The position numbers and the translations under genes are program-made. Below the pieces are notes generated by a model that was not told where the DNA came from, did not search any database, and worked only from the letters and a program-made list of their open reading frames with translations. This document shows, one piece after another, positions 43,127-52,749 of a DNA stretch of 64,000 nucleotides. Source of the DNA: an uncultured Lachnospiraceae bacterium (GTDB taxonomy: Bacteria > Bacillota > Clostridia > Lachnospirales > Lachnospiraceae); NCBI GenBank assembly GCA_930972465.1, contig CAKNHF010000012.1, positions 1 through 64,000 of the forward strand, given 5' to 3'. How positions within the stretch are numbered: position 1 is the stretch's first letter; each line of letters starts with the position of its first letter.

Positions 43127-43246
43127 CTCAAAATGAATTTTTTACCGTGTGCAATTCGAGGCGTTTAGAAGACGGCAGTTTTTTTGAACCGGAGAATGTA
43201 GTTTTATTCGGAAAGACAGCAAAACAGGACAGGAAGGAGAAACAGA

Positions 43247-44284
43247 ATGGAATACGGACACGGAGGAGATATCTATACATACAGGGACATGCTTGATTTT
43301 TCCGTGAATGTGAACCCGCTGGGACTGTCGAGGAAAGTCATAGAGGCAGCAAAAAAGGGTGTGGAGCGGGCGGCTCAGTATCCGGACAGCCGGTGCAGAG
43401 AGCTGCGGGCAGCACTTTCAGAGAAGAAGGGAATTCCGGGAGAATGTTTTATTTTCGGAAACGGAGCGGCGGATCTGTTCTTTTCTCTTGTCCTGGCGGA
43501 AAAGCCGAAAAGGGCGGTGATCCCGGTTCCGGCTTTTTCCGAGTATGCGCATGCACTCCGGACAGTGGGCTGCCGGATTGAGGAGTATGTTCTGCGCAGG
43601 GAGGAGCAGTTCACCCTGACAGAGGATTTCCTGGAATGTCTGACGCCGGAGACGGATATCGTCTTTCTGTGCAGTCCTTCCAATCCGGCCGGACAGGTGA
43701 TCCCAAGAGAACTTCTCTGCCGGATCGCGGATCGGTGTGAAGCGGCACGGATCCGCCTTGTGGTGGATGAATGTTTCATCGATTTTCTCCCGGAGCCGTC
43801 AGAATTTACCATGGAGAGGATGTCAGAGCAGTATTCCTGCCTGTTCGTAGTCCAGGCGTTTACAAAGATTCATGCCATCCCCGGGCTTCGGCTGGGATAT
43901 GGGATCACCTCGGATCTGGCACTTCTGGAACGGATACAGCAGGTCCGTCAGCCATGGAGCGTGTCCACGCCAGCCCAGGCAGCAGGACTCGCGGCGCTGC
44001 AGGACAGTGACAGGGTACAGGCGGCGCGGGAACTGGTCTGCAGCGAGAGGCGCCGGATGGAAAAAGAACTGAGAGAAGCCGGGGTGGAGGTGATCCCCTC
44101 GAAGGCGAATTTTATCCTGATGTACAGTCCATATGACCTTTTCTCTCTTCTGAAGGACAGAGGGATCCTGATCCGGGACTGCTCAAATTACAGCGGTCTG
44201 AGAAAAGGATGGTATCGCACTGCCGTGAGAAGAAAAGAGGAAAATGACCGGCTGCTGGAGGCGATACGGCAGGTCTGCGGCTAA
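43247..44284 (+). CDS. cobD: CobD-like PLP enzyme, threonine-phosphate decarboxylase
   Basis: The 345-aa class I/II aminotransferase-fold protein begins YGHGGDIYTYRDMLDFSVNVNPLG, the CobD start. It has FLCSPSNPAGQVI, VVDECFIDFL and the PLP lysine in FTKIHAIPGLRLGY. It makes aminopropanol O-phosphate for CbiB encoded just upstream. Confusion with histidinol-phosphate aminotransferase is possible, but gene order favours CobD. Confidence 0.9.
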   Translation: MEYGHGGDIYTYRDMLDFSVNVNPLGLSRKVIEAAKKGVERAAQYPDSRCRELRAALSEKKGIPGECFIFGNGAADLFFSLVLAEKPKRAVIPVPAFSEYAHALRTVGCRIEEYVLRREEQFTLTEDFLECLTPETDIVFLCSPSNPAGQVIPRELLCRIADRCEAARIRLVVDECFIDFLPEPSEFTMERMSEQYSCLFVVQAFTKIHAIPGLRLGYGITSDLALLERIQQVRQPWSVSTPAQAAGLAALQDSDRVQAARELVCSERRRMEKELREAGVEVIPSKANFILMYSPYDLFSLLKDRGILIRDCSNYSGLRKGWYRTAVRRKEENDRLLEAIRQVCG

Positions 44285-44352
44285 TGGAAATGGAATGATG
44301 TTGTGGGAAAGCCTGCAACTGACTATATGAGTGCAAGGAGGAAACAGATATA

Positions 44353-45924
44353 GTGGCAAGATCGATCATGATACAGGGAACCATGTCCAATGCAGGGAAG
44401 AGCGTCCTTGCGGGAGGGCTGTGCCGGGTGCTGAAACAGGACGGATTCCGCGTGGCGCCCTTTAAATCTCAGAATATGGCGCTCAATTCCTTTATCACCA
44501 GAGACGGGCTGGAGATGGGACGGGCACAGGTGATGCAGGCGGAGGCGGCAGGAGTGGAGCCTGACGTGTGCATGAACCCGATTCTGCTCAAACCTACTAA
44601 TGATACAGGTTCCCAGGTGATCGTAAACGGGGAGCCTGTGGGGACCATGTCTGCGGTGGAATATTACAGGCACAAGAAAGACTACATCCCGGCAATCCTG
44701 GAAGCATATCATAAGCTGGAAGAGTCTTATGATGTGATCGTCATAGAAGGGGCGGGAAGCCCGGCGGAGATCAACCTGAAACAGGATGATATCGTCAACA
44801 TGGGGCTGGCGGAACTGGTGGACGCACCCGTGCTCCTTGTGGGGGATATTGACCGGGGCGGTGTGTTCGCCCAGCTTGTGGGAACGGTCATGCTCCTGGA
44901 GGAGAAAGAGAGAGAAAGGATCAAGGGAACCATTATCAACAAATTCCGGGGAGATGTGTCGATCCTGAAGCCGGGACTTTCCATGCTGGAAGAGAAGACA
45001 GGGATCCCGGTGCTGGGAGTGGTGCCTTATTTCTATCTTGACATTGACGATGAGGACAGTCTTACGGAGCGATTCCGGAAAAAAGACAGCGCAGGACTGA
45101 TCGATCTTGCAGTGATCCGCCTTCCCCGGATCTCGAATTTTACAGATTTTGCACCCCTTGAGGCAATGGAGGAAGTGAGCGTCAGATATATCTCTTCTCC
45201 CGCAGAGTTCGGCAACCCGGACGCGGTGCTCCTTTCGGGAAGCAAAAACACCATACAGGATCTTCTGTGGATGAGGCAGAACGGACTGGAGGCGAAGATC
45301 CTGCAGCATGCCGGGCGGGGCGGGCTGGTGTTCGGAATCTGCGGCGGATATCAGATGCTGGGGGAAGAAATCTCCGATCCGGAGGGTGCAGAACAGAGAG
45401 GAACAGTGCCCGGACTGGGGCTTCTACCTGTGCGCACAGTATTTCGGCAGGAAAAGAGAAGAACCAGGGTGCAGGGACATTTCCGGAAATTATGTGGGAT
45501 GCTTGAAGAGATGAGCGGAGCCCGGATGGAAGGATACGAGATCCATATGGGAGAGAGTTTTTACATAGAAGGGAATAATTCTGCAAAAGGTGTGTCCGGA
45601 GCGCGCAGGGAGGCTCTCGTGGAGTTCATGGATGAGACGGCGGCAAGCGGGACGGACGAGCTCTCTGCACTCTGTACAGATTCGCTCCGTACAGACGGCG
45701 CCCAGCGCGGGAACGTCTACGGCTGTTATGTCCACGGGATATTTGACGCGCCGGAGGCGGCGAAAGGATTCCTGACGGCAATCTTGAAGAAGAAAGGATA
45801 CGATCCGGATCAGATCCGGGTCACAGACTGGAAAGCGCACAAGGAAGAACAGTATGACAGGCTCGCAGATATTATCCGGAGCAGTCTGGACATGGAGGAA
45901 ATTTATAAGATTATTCAAGGTTGA
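44353..45924 (+). CDS. cbiP: CbiP, cobyric acid synthase
   Basis: The 523-aa protein starts with GTG 44353 ([30 protein letters not shown]) after AAGGAGG. It has an N-terminal ATPase ([27 protein letters not shown]) and a C-terminal glutamine amidotransferase with [13 protein letters not shown] and YVHGIFD. It amidates side chains b, d, e and g of adenosylcobyrinic diamide. Confidence 0.95.
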   Translation: MARSIMIQGTMSNAGKSVLAGGLCRVLKQDGFRVAPFKSQNMALNSFITRDGLEMGRAQVMQAEAAGVEPDVCMNPILLKPTNDTGSQVIVNGEPVGTMSAVEYYRHKKDYIPAILEAYHKLEESYDVIVIEGAGSPAEINLKQDDIVNMGLAELVDAPVLLVGDIDRGGVFAQLVGTVMLLEEKERERIKGTIINKFRGDVSILKPGLSMLEEKTGIPVLGVVPYFYLDIDDEDSLTERFRKKDSAGLIDLAVIRLPRISNFTDFAPLEAMEEVSVRYISSPAEFGNPDAVLLSGSKNTIQDLLWMRQNGLEAKILQHAGRGGLVFGICGGYQMLGEEISDPEGAEQRGTVPGLGLLPVRTVFRQEKRRTRVQGHFRKLCGMLEEMSGARMEGYEIHMGESFYIEGNNSAKGVSGARREALVEFMDETAASGTDELSALCTDSLRTDGAQRGNVYGCYVHGIFDAPEAAKGFLTAILKKKGYDPDQIRVTDWKAHKEEQYDRLADIIRSSLDMEEIYKIIQG

Positions 45925-45958
45925 GTAATTATGGCGGAGTGGGAAGGAGAACGCTGTT

Positions 45959-46396
45959 ATGCTGGAAGTGAAGTTTTATGATACAGTGGATGATGCATTG
46001 TTAAAGTTCGCGGTTATTATTTCACAGAGCAATGGGAAATGGGTGTTTTGCAAGCACAGGGAACGAGATACATATGAAGTACCGGGAGGTCATCGTGAAC
46101 CGGGTGAAGATATTGCAGAAACTGCACGGCGTGAACTTCAGGAAGAAACCGGTGCTGTCCGGTTTGATATTAAACCGATGTGCGTTTATTCAGTCACAGG
46201 AAGAAACCGGGTGAATGAGAGCGGTGAGGAAACATTCGGGTTATTGTGTTTTGCGGAAATAATGGAGTTTTCGGGTAAACTGGACAGCGAGATGGAAAAG
46301 GTCGTGCTTATGGATAAGCTGCCTGAAAACTGGACATATCCATTGATACAACCCAAATTGATAGAAAAGTATCTTCAGATTTCAAAAGCAATATAA
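45959..46396 (+). CDS. NUDIX hydrolase
   Basis: The 145-aa protein has the Nudix box GGHREPGEDIAETARRELQEETGA, complete with the REL..EE core. It resembles MutT-like 8-oxo-dGTP or related hydrolases but cannot be assigned a substrate. AAGGAG precedes the ATG. It lies between cbiP and hemC without evident functional link. Confidence 0.88.
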   Translation: MLEVKFYDTVDDALLKFAVIISQSNGKWVFCKHRERDTYEVPGGHREPGEDIAETARRELQEETGAVRFDIKPMCVYSVTGRNRVNESGEETFGLLCFAEIMEFSGKLDSEMEKVVLMDKLPENWTYPLIQPKLIEKYLQISKAI

Positions 46397-46464
46397 AAAG
46401 AAATCTTCTATAATAAAACTGTATTGAATCAGAATTAGTTTTTCGAGAAAGGAAATGATGCACC

Positions 46465-47349
46465 ATGCATTCTGCGATAAGGATCGGGAGCCGGGAAAGC
46501 GCGCTGGCAGTCCGCCAGGCGGAGATCATCCGGGATCTGATACAAAAGTATGACCCGGAAACAGAAGTCCGGATCATCACAATGAAAACAACAGGAGATA
46601 AGATCCTGGATAAAAGTCTGGAGAAGATCGGCGGGAAAGGACTGTTTGTAAAGGAACTGGACCGGGCTCTTCTGGAAGGGCGGATCGATCTGTCTGTACA
46701 TAGTCTGAAGGATATGCCAATGGACGTGAACGGGGAACTCCCCATCCTTGCCTTTGGAGAGCGGGAAGACCCGAGGGATGTCCTTATCTATCGGAACGGG
46801 CTGAAGGAACTGCCGGAATGTCCGGTGATCGGCACATCCAGCAGGCGGCGCGCGTTGCAGATGGAACGGCTTTATCCGGGCTGTACCTTCCGCGGGATCC
46901 GGGGAAATGTGCAGACCCGGTTGAGAAAGCTGGAGGAAGAGGGATATGACGGAACCCTTCTTGCCGCGGCGGGACTGAAACGGCTCGGAATGGAGCATGC
47001 GGCGGGACGGTATCTGTCTGTAGATGAGATGATCCCTGCGGCGGGCCAGGGAATCCTTGCGGTGCAGGGGAGAAAGGGCGAAATTTACGACTGGATCAGT
47101 CAGGTGGATGATCCGGTAAGCCGGGCGGCAGCTCTCGCAGAGCGCCAGTTTATCCGTGTACTGGGAGGAGGATGCACTTCTCCGTCAGCGGCTCATGCAC
47201 AGATCAGCGGAAATGAACTGAAGCTGACAGGTCTTTGCTGGAGCGAGAAGTCCGGACAGTATTCCCGGGGAGTGCTGTGCGCGGATGTCAGCCGGGCTGA
47301 GCAGGCCGGGGAGGAGCTTGCGAAGCGTCTGCTGCGGGAAGCGGAGTGA
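46465..47349 (+). CDS. hemC: HemC, hydroxymethylbilane synthase
   Basis: The 294-aa protein has IRIGSRESALAVRQAEII, DKSLEKIGGKGLFVKELDRALLEGRIDLSVHSLKDMP, GTSSRRRALQ and the dipyrromethane-binding cysteine in LGGGCTSP. It makes hydroxymethylbilane from four porphobilinogens. Close cobalamin genes suggest it feeds uroporphyrinogen III synthesis for corrin. No hemA, hemB or hemL is in the window. Confidence 0.95.
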   Translation: MHSAIRIGSRESALAVRQAEIIRDLIQKYDPETEVRIITMKTTGDKILDKSLEKIGGKGLFVKELDRALLEGRIDLSVHSLKDMPMDVNGELPILAFGEREDPRDVLIYRNGLKELPECPVIGTSSRRRALQMERLYPGCTFRGIRGNVQTRLRKLEEEGYDGTLLAAAGLKRLGMEHAAGRYLSVDEMIPAAGQGILAVQGRKGEIYDWISQVDDPVSRAAALAERQFIRVLGGGCTSPSAAHAQISGNELKLTGLCWSEKSGQYSRGVLCADVSRAEQAGEELAKRLLREAE

Positions 47350-47364
47350 GGAAGGAGAAGAAAG

Positions 47365-47841
47365 ATGGAGATCAGACTGGAACCGGTAAAAATGGAAGAA
47401 AAGGAAATCCTGTACCGTCTTCTGCAGTATTCTCTGTATGAGGAGAGCGGGACAGACCAGAATGAGATGAGAGACGATGGCCTGTTTGAATATCAGTGGT
47501 TTGACTGCTATTTTGACCAGCGAGACTCCATGGAGAGGGATGCTTTTTTTATCCGGGAGGAAGAGACGGGTAAACTGCTCGGATTCGTTATGGTGAATGA
47601 ATATATGCAGAAGTTCAGCAAGGGACACAGCATCGTGGAATTTATGGTCATTCCGAAGTACCGGAGAAGAGGCGTTGGAAAGAAAGCAGCGGTCTTATGC
47701 TTCGAGAAGTACAGGGGAAACTGGGAGGCCCGTCCGTCTTACGGGAGTGAAAAGGCGTATCTGTTCTGGAAGAACGTGATCGAGAAGTATACGGATGGGA
47801 AATGCAGGTTTGAGGATGGGATATTCTTATTTCAAAATTAA
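47365..47841 (+). CDS. GNAT-family N-acetyltransferase
   Basis: The 158-aa protein starts MEIRLEPVKMEEKEILYRLLQYSLYEESG and has the acetyl-CoA motif FMVIPKYRRRGVGKKAAVLCFEKY. Downstream is SYGSEKAYLFWKNVIEKYT. The substrate is unknown. It follows hemC by 15 bases. Confidence 0.85.
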   Translation: MEIRLEPVKMEEKEILYRLLQYSLYEESGTDQNEMRDDGLFEYQWFDCYFDQRDSMERDAFFIREEETGKLLGFVMVNEYMQKFSKGHSIVEFMVIPKYRRRGVGKKAAVLCFEKYRGNWEARPSYGSEKAYLFWKNVIEKYTDGKCRFEDGIFLFQN

Positions 47842-47896
47842 AAAACAACCGTAGTTTTTCTATAATAACCATTGAGACGATGAATAAAAGTGGAAA

Positions 47897-47988
47897 ATGT
47901 GCCAAAAATATTCAATATCAGGTTGCGAATCACTGTTTTAAGGCATATACTAATTAAAAAAACTGACACATGTGCCAAAAATATTCAA
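47897..47988 (+). promoter_or_regulatory. Promoter flanked by two 19-bp direct repeats
   Basis: ATGTGCCAAAAATATTCAA occurs identically at 47897-47915 and 47970-47988. Between them is a strong promoter: TTGCGA (47923-47928), 17 bases, TATACT (47946-47951). One copy lies just upstream of the -35 and the other just after the expected transcription start, 73 bases apart (about seven helical turns). This suits a repressor that loops or blocks the promoter. Confidence 0.65.
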
Positions 47989-48004
47989 CGAAAAGAGGCG
48001 CTAT

Positions 48005-49258
48005 ATGGAAATCAAGAGGGAACAATATCTGCAGGCTCTGATCAACCGGATGCACAATCATTTGATTAAGGTAGTGACTGGTATCAGAAGATCGGGGAAA
48101 TCTTACCTGATATTTCACATTTTTCAAAATTACCTTCTGGAACAGGGCACTCCGGAATCTCACATTATCCGTATTGAACTGGATCAGAGAAAACACAGAC
48201 AGTACAGAGATCCGGATGTGATTCTCGAATATATTGAGTCATCCATTCAGGACAATCAGATGTATTACATTCTTCTGGATGAAGTCCAGCTCTTAAATGA
48301 ATTTGAAGAAGTGCTGAACTCATTGCTGCATATCGACAATGTAGATGTATATGTGACAGGAAGTAATTCAAGGTTCCTTTCCAGAGATGTAATAACGGAA
48401 TTCCGTGGAAGAGGAGACGAGATCCATATTTTTCCACTGACATTCCGGGAATTTATGCAGGTATATGAAGGGGATATATACCACGGATGGGCGGATTATA
48501 TAACATACGGCGGGCTGCCTCTGATTGTGACCATGAAGACAGAAGACCAGAAAGTTTCTTATTTGACCAGGCTGTTTGAGGAGACTTACCTGAAGGATAT
48601 TATTGAGCGTTACCACATTGAAAAGACACAGGAACTGGAGGATCTGGTTAATATCCTTGCATCAGCTATTGGTTCATTGACCAATGTACCAAAGATTGAA
48701 GCGACATTTAAAAGTGTGATCGGCTCTGCCATCAGCGGAAATACAATTCGTCAGTATATCGAATATCTGGAGGATGCTTTCATTGTTCATAAGGCAAATC
48801 GCTATAATGTGAAAGGCAGAAAATATATCGGTACGCCTGTAAAATATTATTTTGAAGATGTAGGGGTCAGGAATGCCAGACTGGGGTTCCGACAGGTGGA
48901 AGAAACACATCTGATGGAAAATATTATCTACAATGAACTTCGCAGCCGGGGGTATTCTGTAGATGTAGGACTGGTGGAGAATCGCAGTCGGAATGCTGAG
49001 GGAATAGCAGAGAGAAAACAATTGGAAATTGATTTTGTCGCAAATATGGGAAGCCGGAGATACTATATCCAGTCTGCATTTGCCATGCCGACGGAGGAAA
49101 AACGGAAGCAGGAGAAAGTATCCCTGCTGCAGGTGAGGGATTCTTTCAAGAAAATCATTGTAGTGAAAGATGTAGTGAATGTGACCAGGGATGAAAATGG
49201 AATCACGACCATGAGTGTATATGATTTTCTCCTGAAGGAGAATAGCCTGGAACTGTAG
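48005..49258 (+). CDS. AAA_14/DUF4143 ATPase
   Basis: The 417-aa protein has Walker A TGIRRSGKSY, Walker B YILLDEVQLLNEFEEVLNSLL, sensor-like YVTGSNSRFLSRDVITEFRGRG and the DUF4143 C-terminal domain (FFEDVGVRNARLG, LMENIIYNELRSRGYSVDVG, EIDFVAN). Such ATPases are widespread in anaerobes and their role is unknown; some lie near toxin-like genes. ATG 48005 is preferred over GTG 47972. The repeated operator upstream is noteworthy. Confidence 0.85.
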   Translation: MEIKREQYLQALINRMHNHLIKVVTGIRRSGKSYLIFHIFQNYLLEQGTPESHIIRIELDQRKHRQYRDPDVILEYIESSIQDNQMYYILLDEVQLLNEFEEVLNSLLHIDNVDVYVTGSNSRFLSRDVITEFRGRGDEIHIFPLTFREFMQVYEGDIYHGWADYITYGGLPLIVTMKTEDQKVSYLTRLFEETYLKDIIERYHIEKTQELEDLVNILASAIGSLTNVPKIEATFKSVIGSAISGNTIRQYIEYLEDAFIVHKANRYNVKGRKYIGTPVKYYFEDVGVRNARLGFRQVEETHLMENIIYNELRSRGYSVDVGLVENRSRNAEGIAERKQLEIDFVANMGSRRYYIQSAFAMPTEEKRKQEKVSLLQVRDSFKKIIVVKDVVNVTRDENGITTMSVYDFLLKENSLEL

Positions 49259-49320
49259 GCGGCTGCAAAGAGAATGTCGCGTTTGATAGTCGTCGGGGAA
49301 ACTTCATAATAAACTTTTCC

Positions 49321-49351
49321 TTGACCTTCAGGTTACTTGAAGGTGTGAGTT
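49321..49351 (+). promoter_or_regulatory. MerR-type operator and promoter
   Basis: TTGACC (49321-49326) is followed by a dyad, ACCTTCA (49324-49330) and TGAAGGT (49338-49344), in the stretched spacer arrangement typical of MerR-family promoters. The -10 near 49346 is poor, as in activator-dependent promoters. Likely autoregulation by the adjacent gene. Confidence 0.55.
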
Positions 49352-49376
49352 TTACTCAGAAAAGGAGGAAAAGACT

Positions 49377-49979
49377 GTGAATATCAGAGAAGTGGAACAG
49401 CTTACCGGGCTGAAGAAAGCGAACATACGGTACTACGAAGAGGAAGGACTTATAAAGCCGCAGCGAAACGGGCAGAATAATTATCGGGAGTACAGCCCGG
49501 CAGATGTCGAGATTCTTGAAAAGGTTAAAATCCTTCGGACACTGGGCGTGTCCATTCATGATATTGGAGAACTTCAGCGGGGTAAGACTACGGTCCCGGC
49601 ACTTATGGAAAAGCGCGCAGAAGAACTCGACGAGGAAATGAACCAGGCCATGGAACTCAGAGAGCTTTGCAGCAGAGCTGAGAAAGCAGGCACGACCTTT
49701 GAGAGCATGGATCCGTCTTTGATCAACAGTGACAGCCTTTTCTTCCATAAGAAAGGAGAGAATGTCATGAAACTGGATAAAATACACAATGCAGAAAAGA
49801 AAGCAGAAAGATTTCGAGAGATGCTCTGTCTGGTGGCTTCGCTTGGAGCATTTCTGTCTTTTATGTGGCGCAGCATAGCGGCAGAGACACCTTTGTGGTT
49901 TACGATTTTTCACATTGTTGTCGTAGTGGCATTGATCATCTGTTTCTTTGTGCTCTGGTACAGGTCATATCGATATTAG
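49377..49979 (+). CDS. MerR-family regulator with C-terminal membrane helices
   Basis: The 200-aa protein starts with GTG 49377 after AAAGGAGG: NIREVEQLTGLKKANIRYYEEEGLIKPQRN, a MerR winged helix, then a coiled coil. Its C-terminal 60 residues include two hydrophobic stretches (LCLVASLGAFLSFMW and PLWFTIFHIVVVVALIICFFVLWY). A membrane-tethered MerR regulator is uncommon and may sense envelope stress. No separate target gene adjoins. Confidence 0.8.
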   Translation: MNIREVEQLTGLKKANIRYYEEEGLIKPQRNGQNNYREYSPADVEILEKVKILRTLGVSIHDIGELQRGKTTVPALMEKRAEELDEEMNQAMELRELCSRAEKAGTTFESMDPSLINSDSLFFHKKGENVMKLDKIHNAEKKAERFREMLCLVASLGAFLSFMWRSIAAETPLWFTIFHIVVVVALIICFFVLWYRSYRY

Positions 49980-50012
49980 GATCGTCCAGATTTGAAAAGT
50001 GTTTTATGAGAC

Positions 50013-50047
50013 ATTTCCCGGAAGAGAGTTATTTCTTTCCGGGAAAT
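50013..50047. terminator. Perfect 11-bp hairpin after the MerR gene
   Basis: ATTTCCCGGAA (50013-50023) pairs perfectly with TTCCGGGAAAT (50037-50047). There is no T run, so it could be a terminator or an operator for the following gene. Confidence 0.5.
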
Positions 50048-50173
50048 ACGTTATGATCAGACTTTAATATATCTCTGGATGAAAACTCCTCCACATACTT
50101 GCGTATTATCTTGCGCATTTGCTTCCTCTACTATACAGTATAAAACCCCGGAATAAGTTTGACTTTCTTTCAC

Positions 50174-50196
50174 AGGCAGTCAATTAATGCTATAAT
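50174..50196 (+). promoter_or_regulatory. Extended -10 promoter of cobA-hemD
   Basis: TGC-TATAAT places a consensus -10 at 50191-50196 with the TGN extension. A weak -35 lies near 50168-50173 (TTTCAC). It gives a short 5' leader ending at ATG 50243, with no room for a cobalamin riboswitch. Confidence 0.55.
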
Positions 50197-50242
50197 GGAT
50201 GCACTATGCCATAAGTATCATATAGAAAATGGAGAAAAACAC

Positions 50243-51787
50243 ATGTTGAATCAAAATGCGGAATATAAAACAGGGAAGGTCTGGCTTGCCGGAGCGGGTC
50301 CCGGAGACGAGGGGCTTCTCACCCTAAAGACAGCAGAACTGATGGAGACGGCGGATGTGATCGTCTATGACGCGCTGATCAGCCCGGAGATCTTAAGCCG
50401 TATCCCTCCGACAGCGGAGACAATCTACGTGGGCAAGCATTCCGGCAGTCATCCTGTGCCCCAGGATGAGATCAACCGGATCCTTGTGAGGGAGGCGAAG
50501 AAAGGAAAACGCGTGCTCAGACTGAAGGGCGGAGATCCCTTTGTATTCGGAAGAGGCGGAGAGGAACTGGAACTCCTGCTCCGGGAAGGAATCCCTTTTG
50601 AAGTGGTTCCGGGGATCACTTCCTCTGTAGCAGTTCCAGCTTATGCGGGGATCCCGGTCACCCATCGGAATTACACATCGTCCTTTCATGTCATCACCGG
50701 ACATGCCAGAAAGGACGGAACACTTTCCATTGACTTTGACTCCCTTGTGAAACTGAACGGAACGCTGGTGTTTCTGATGAGTGTGTCTTCTATGGAGAAG
50801 ATCCTGAAGGGACTCCTGAACGCAGGAATGGATCCGGATATGCCTGCCGCTGTGCTGGAGAGGGGAACCACAGCGAAGCAGAGAAGGGTGACTGCAACCG
50901 TGAGCACACTGAAAGAAGCGTCGGACCGGGCTGGGATCAGTACGCCTGCGCTTATTGTAGTGGGAAAGGTCTGTTCTCTCGCAGAAGAGCTTCACTGGGC
51001 AGAGGACCGTATCCTTGGCGGAAGACGATTCCTGCTTACCCGTCCGAGACAGAATATTTCTGCCCTTGCAGGGCGGCTCCGGGCTCTGGGGGCACAGGTG
51101 ATCGAGATGCCTGCCATCCGCACGGAATCCATTTCGCCGAATCCGGCGCTGAAAGATGCACTGGAGCGCTTTTCGAACAGGACAGGGGAAAAGTGGCTCG
51201 TATTTACCAGTCCCATCGGAGTCTCCGTATTCTTTGGTCAGCTTGTGGAGATGAAGACGGATCTGCGGGTTCTGTTCTGCGGTGCAGGATCGGTGAAAGT
51301 GGCGGCGATCGGCTCCGCCACGGCAAAAGCACTTTCCCAACACGGAATCTTCCCGGATCTTGTCCCTTCGGTCTACAGTGCGGAAGAACTGGGAAGAGCG
51401 CTGGCAGAAAAAGCGGAAGAGGGAAGTCATGTTCTGATCGCCAGAGCAGAGAAGGGATCCGAGGATCTGATTCCTCCGCTTAATGATGCGGGGATCAGCG
51501 CAGAAGATATTCCGTTGTATCGGACGGTTTATGAGGTGGAACCGATGCTGAGAGACCGGATCAGGGAGATGCTGGAAAACGGTGAGATCGATGCTGTTAC
51601 ATTTACCAGTGGCTCCACGGTGAGAGGATTTACGAAGGCACTGGGGCAGATGGATTTCACTGTTGTCCGTGCGGTGTGTATCGGAGAGCAGACTGCCCGG
51701 GAGGCGGAAAAGTTCGGGATGAAGGTAGAGATAGCCCGGGAGGCTTCCATGGACGCCATGGTGGAAAAGATCGTAAAAACCTTATGA
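50243..51787 (+). CDS. cobA-hemD: CobA-HemD fusion: uroporphyrinogen III C-methyltransferase/synthase
   Basis: The 514-aa protein joins two enzymes. Residues about 1-250 are a SUMT: VWLAGAGPGDEGLLTLKTAELMETADVIVYDALIS, RLKGGDPFVFGRGGEE, and the PVTHRNY and ERGTTAKQR motifs. Residues about 260-514 are uroporphyrinogen III synthase (FLLTRPRQNISALAGRLRALGAQVIEMPAI, FTSGSTVRGF). The fusion makes precorrin-2 from hydroxymethylbilane and is common in Clostridia. GGAGAA precedes ATG 50243. Confidence 0.94.
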   Translation: MLNQNAEYKTGKVWLAGAGPGDEGLLTLKTAELMETADVIVYDALISPEILSRIPPTAETIYVGKHSGSHPVPQDEINRILVREAKKGKRVLRLKGGDPFVFGRGGEELELLLREGIPFEVVPGITSSVAVPAYAGIPVTHRNYTSSFHVITGHARKDGTLSIDFDSLVKLNGTLVFLMSVSSMEKILKGLLNAGMDPDMPAAVLERGTTAKQRRVTATVSTLKEASDRAGISTPALIVVGKVCSLAEELHWAEDRILGGRRFLLTRPRQNISALAGRLRALGAQVIEMPAIRTESISPNPALKDALERFSNRTGEKWLVFTSPIGVSVFFGQLVEMKTDLRVLFCGAGSVKVAAIGSATAKALSQHGIFPDLVPSVYSAEELGRALAEKAEEGSHVLIARAEKGSEDLIPPLNDAGISAEDIPLYRTVYEVEPMLRDRIREMLENGEIDAVTFTSGSTVRGFTKALGQMDFTVVRAVCIGEQTAREAEKFGMKVEIAREASMDAMVEKIVKTL

Positions 51788-51834
51788 TGGATAAATCAGA
51801 ATATGAATATGGATAATGCGGTTAGTCGGAAGGA

Positions 51835-52749
51835 TTAACCGCATTTCGTGTTTTCTGGAGAACAGGTAAAATATTTTTTCCTGTAAGTTCTTGGTGAACA
51901 TCCTTTTATGCTGCGAAACACCTTCGTATAATAGTTCGGATCTGAAAAACCTGACAGAGCGGCGACTTCTGTGACAGACAGGCCGGGTTCTGCAAGAAAA
52001 TCCAGACTTCTTGAAATTCTGTATTCTTTCAAATACGAAAAAAGAGTTACGTTCATATATCTCCGGAAAAGCCGGCTGCATTCGCCGGGACAGAGATTGA
52101 TAACACTGGAGATATCTTCAAGCGTGATGTGGTTCATAAAGTTCTGGTCCAGATAAGAGAGGATCTGTTTGATGCGTATCAATTCTTTCCCTTCATAATC
52201 TGCTGCGGGAGCTTTTGGTGAGTAACATTGAAAGATGATCTTCCATATTTGTAGAAGCTGGCAGATCATATCCGGTTCATAATAAGCGGGACGACGGTCA
52301 AAGAGTCGGATCAGCGACTGTAATGCAGTGAGGAGCCTGACGTACCCGTCATTTTCCGGGCTGAAGAGAACAGCAGCAAATCCCATGTTCTGAATAATGG
52401 GATCAACATATTTCCTGAATACGATACTTTCGTGGAAACCGTAAATCAGCTGCGGATCAAATGTAACAGAGAGATAAGAGCAGTCTTTTTTCTGAAACAT
52501 GGAACCGCTGTGCAGTGCATTTGCGTTACAGAATAAAATGTCCCCCTGCCGCAGATGGTAAACGGAACGATTTACATGATAAATGATTTCTCCTGACTGA
52601 ATTACAGTAAGTTCTACTTCCGGATGCCAATGCCAGAGAAAAGTACCGGATTCGTAAATTGACAGCTGCTCTTCGCTCACAAGTATAGGGAATTCGGCTT
52701 CTCCGTGCTGTTTCAGTTCTTTTTGTGAGGGATTCGTTTGGATCTGCAT
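51835..52749 (-). CDS. AraC-family transcriptional regulator
   Basis: The 304-aa protein has an N-terminal cupin-like sensing domain (WHWHPEVELTVIQSGEIIYHVNRSVYHLRQGDILFCNANALHSG) and a C-terminal double helix-turn-helix (about 205-300, ITLEDISSVINLCPGECSRLFRRYMNVTLFSYLKEYRISRSLDFLAEPGLSVTEVAALSGFSDPNYYTKVFRSIKGCSPRTYRKKY). ATG 52749 has AAAGGA upstream. It is divergent from galactokinase and probably a sugar-responsive activator of it. Confidence 0.9.
   Translation of the reverse strand: MQIQTNPSQKELKQHGEAEFPILVSEEQLSIYESGTFLWHWHPEVELTVIQSGEIIYHVNRSVYHLRQGDILFCNANALHSGSMFQKKDCSYLSVTFDPQLIYGFHESIVFRKYVDPIIQNMGFAAVLFSPENDGYVRLLTALQSLIRLFDRRPAYYEPDMICQLLQIWKIIFQCYSPKAPAADYEGKELIRIKQILSYLDQNFMNHITLEDISSVINLCPGECSRLFRRYMNVTLFSYLKEYRISRSLDFLAEPGLSVTEVAALSGFSDPNYYTKVFRSIKGCSPRTYRKKYFTCSPENTKCG

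Noticed and set aside
47897..47988. 19-bp repeats as a CRISPR array
   Set aside because: Only two copies, and the spacer contains a promoter.
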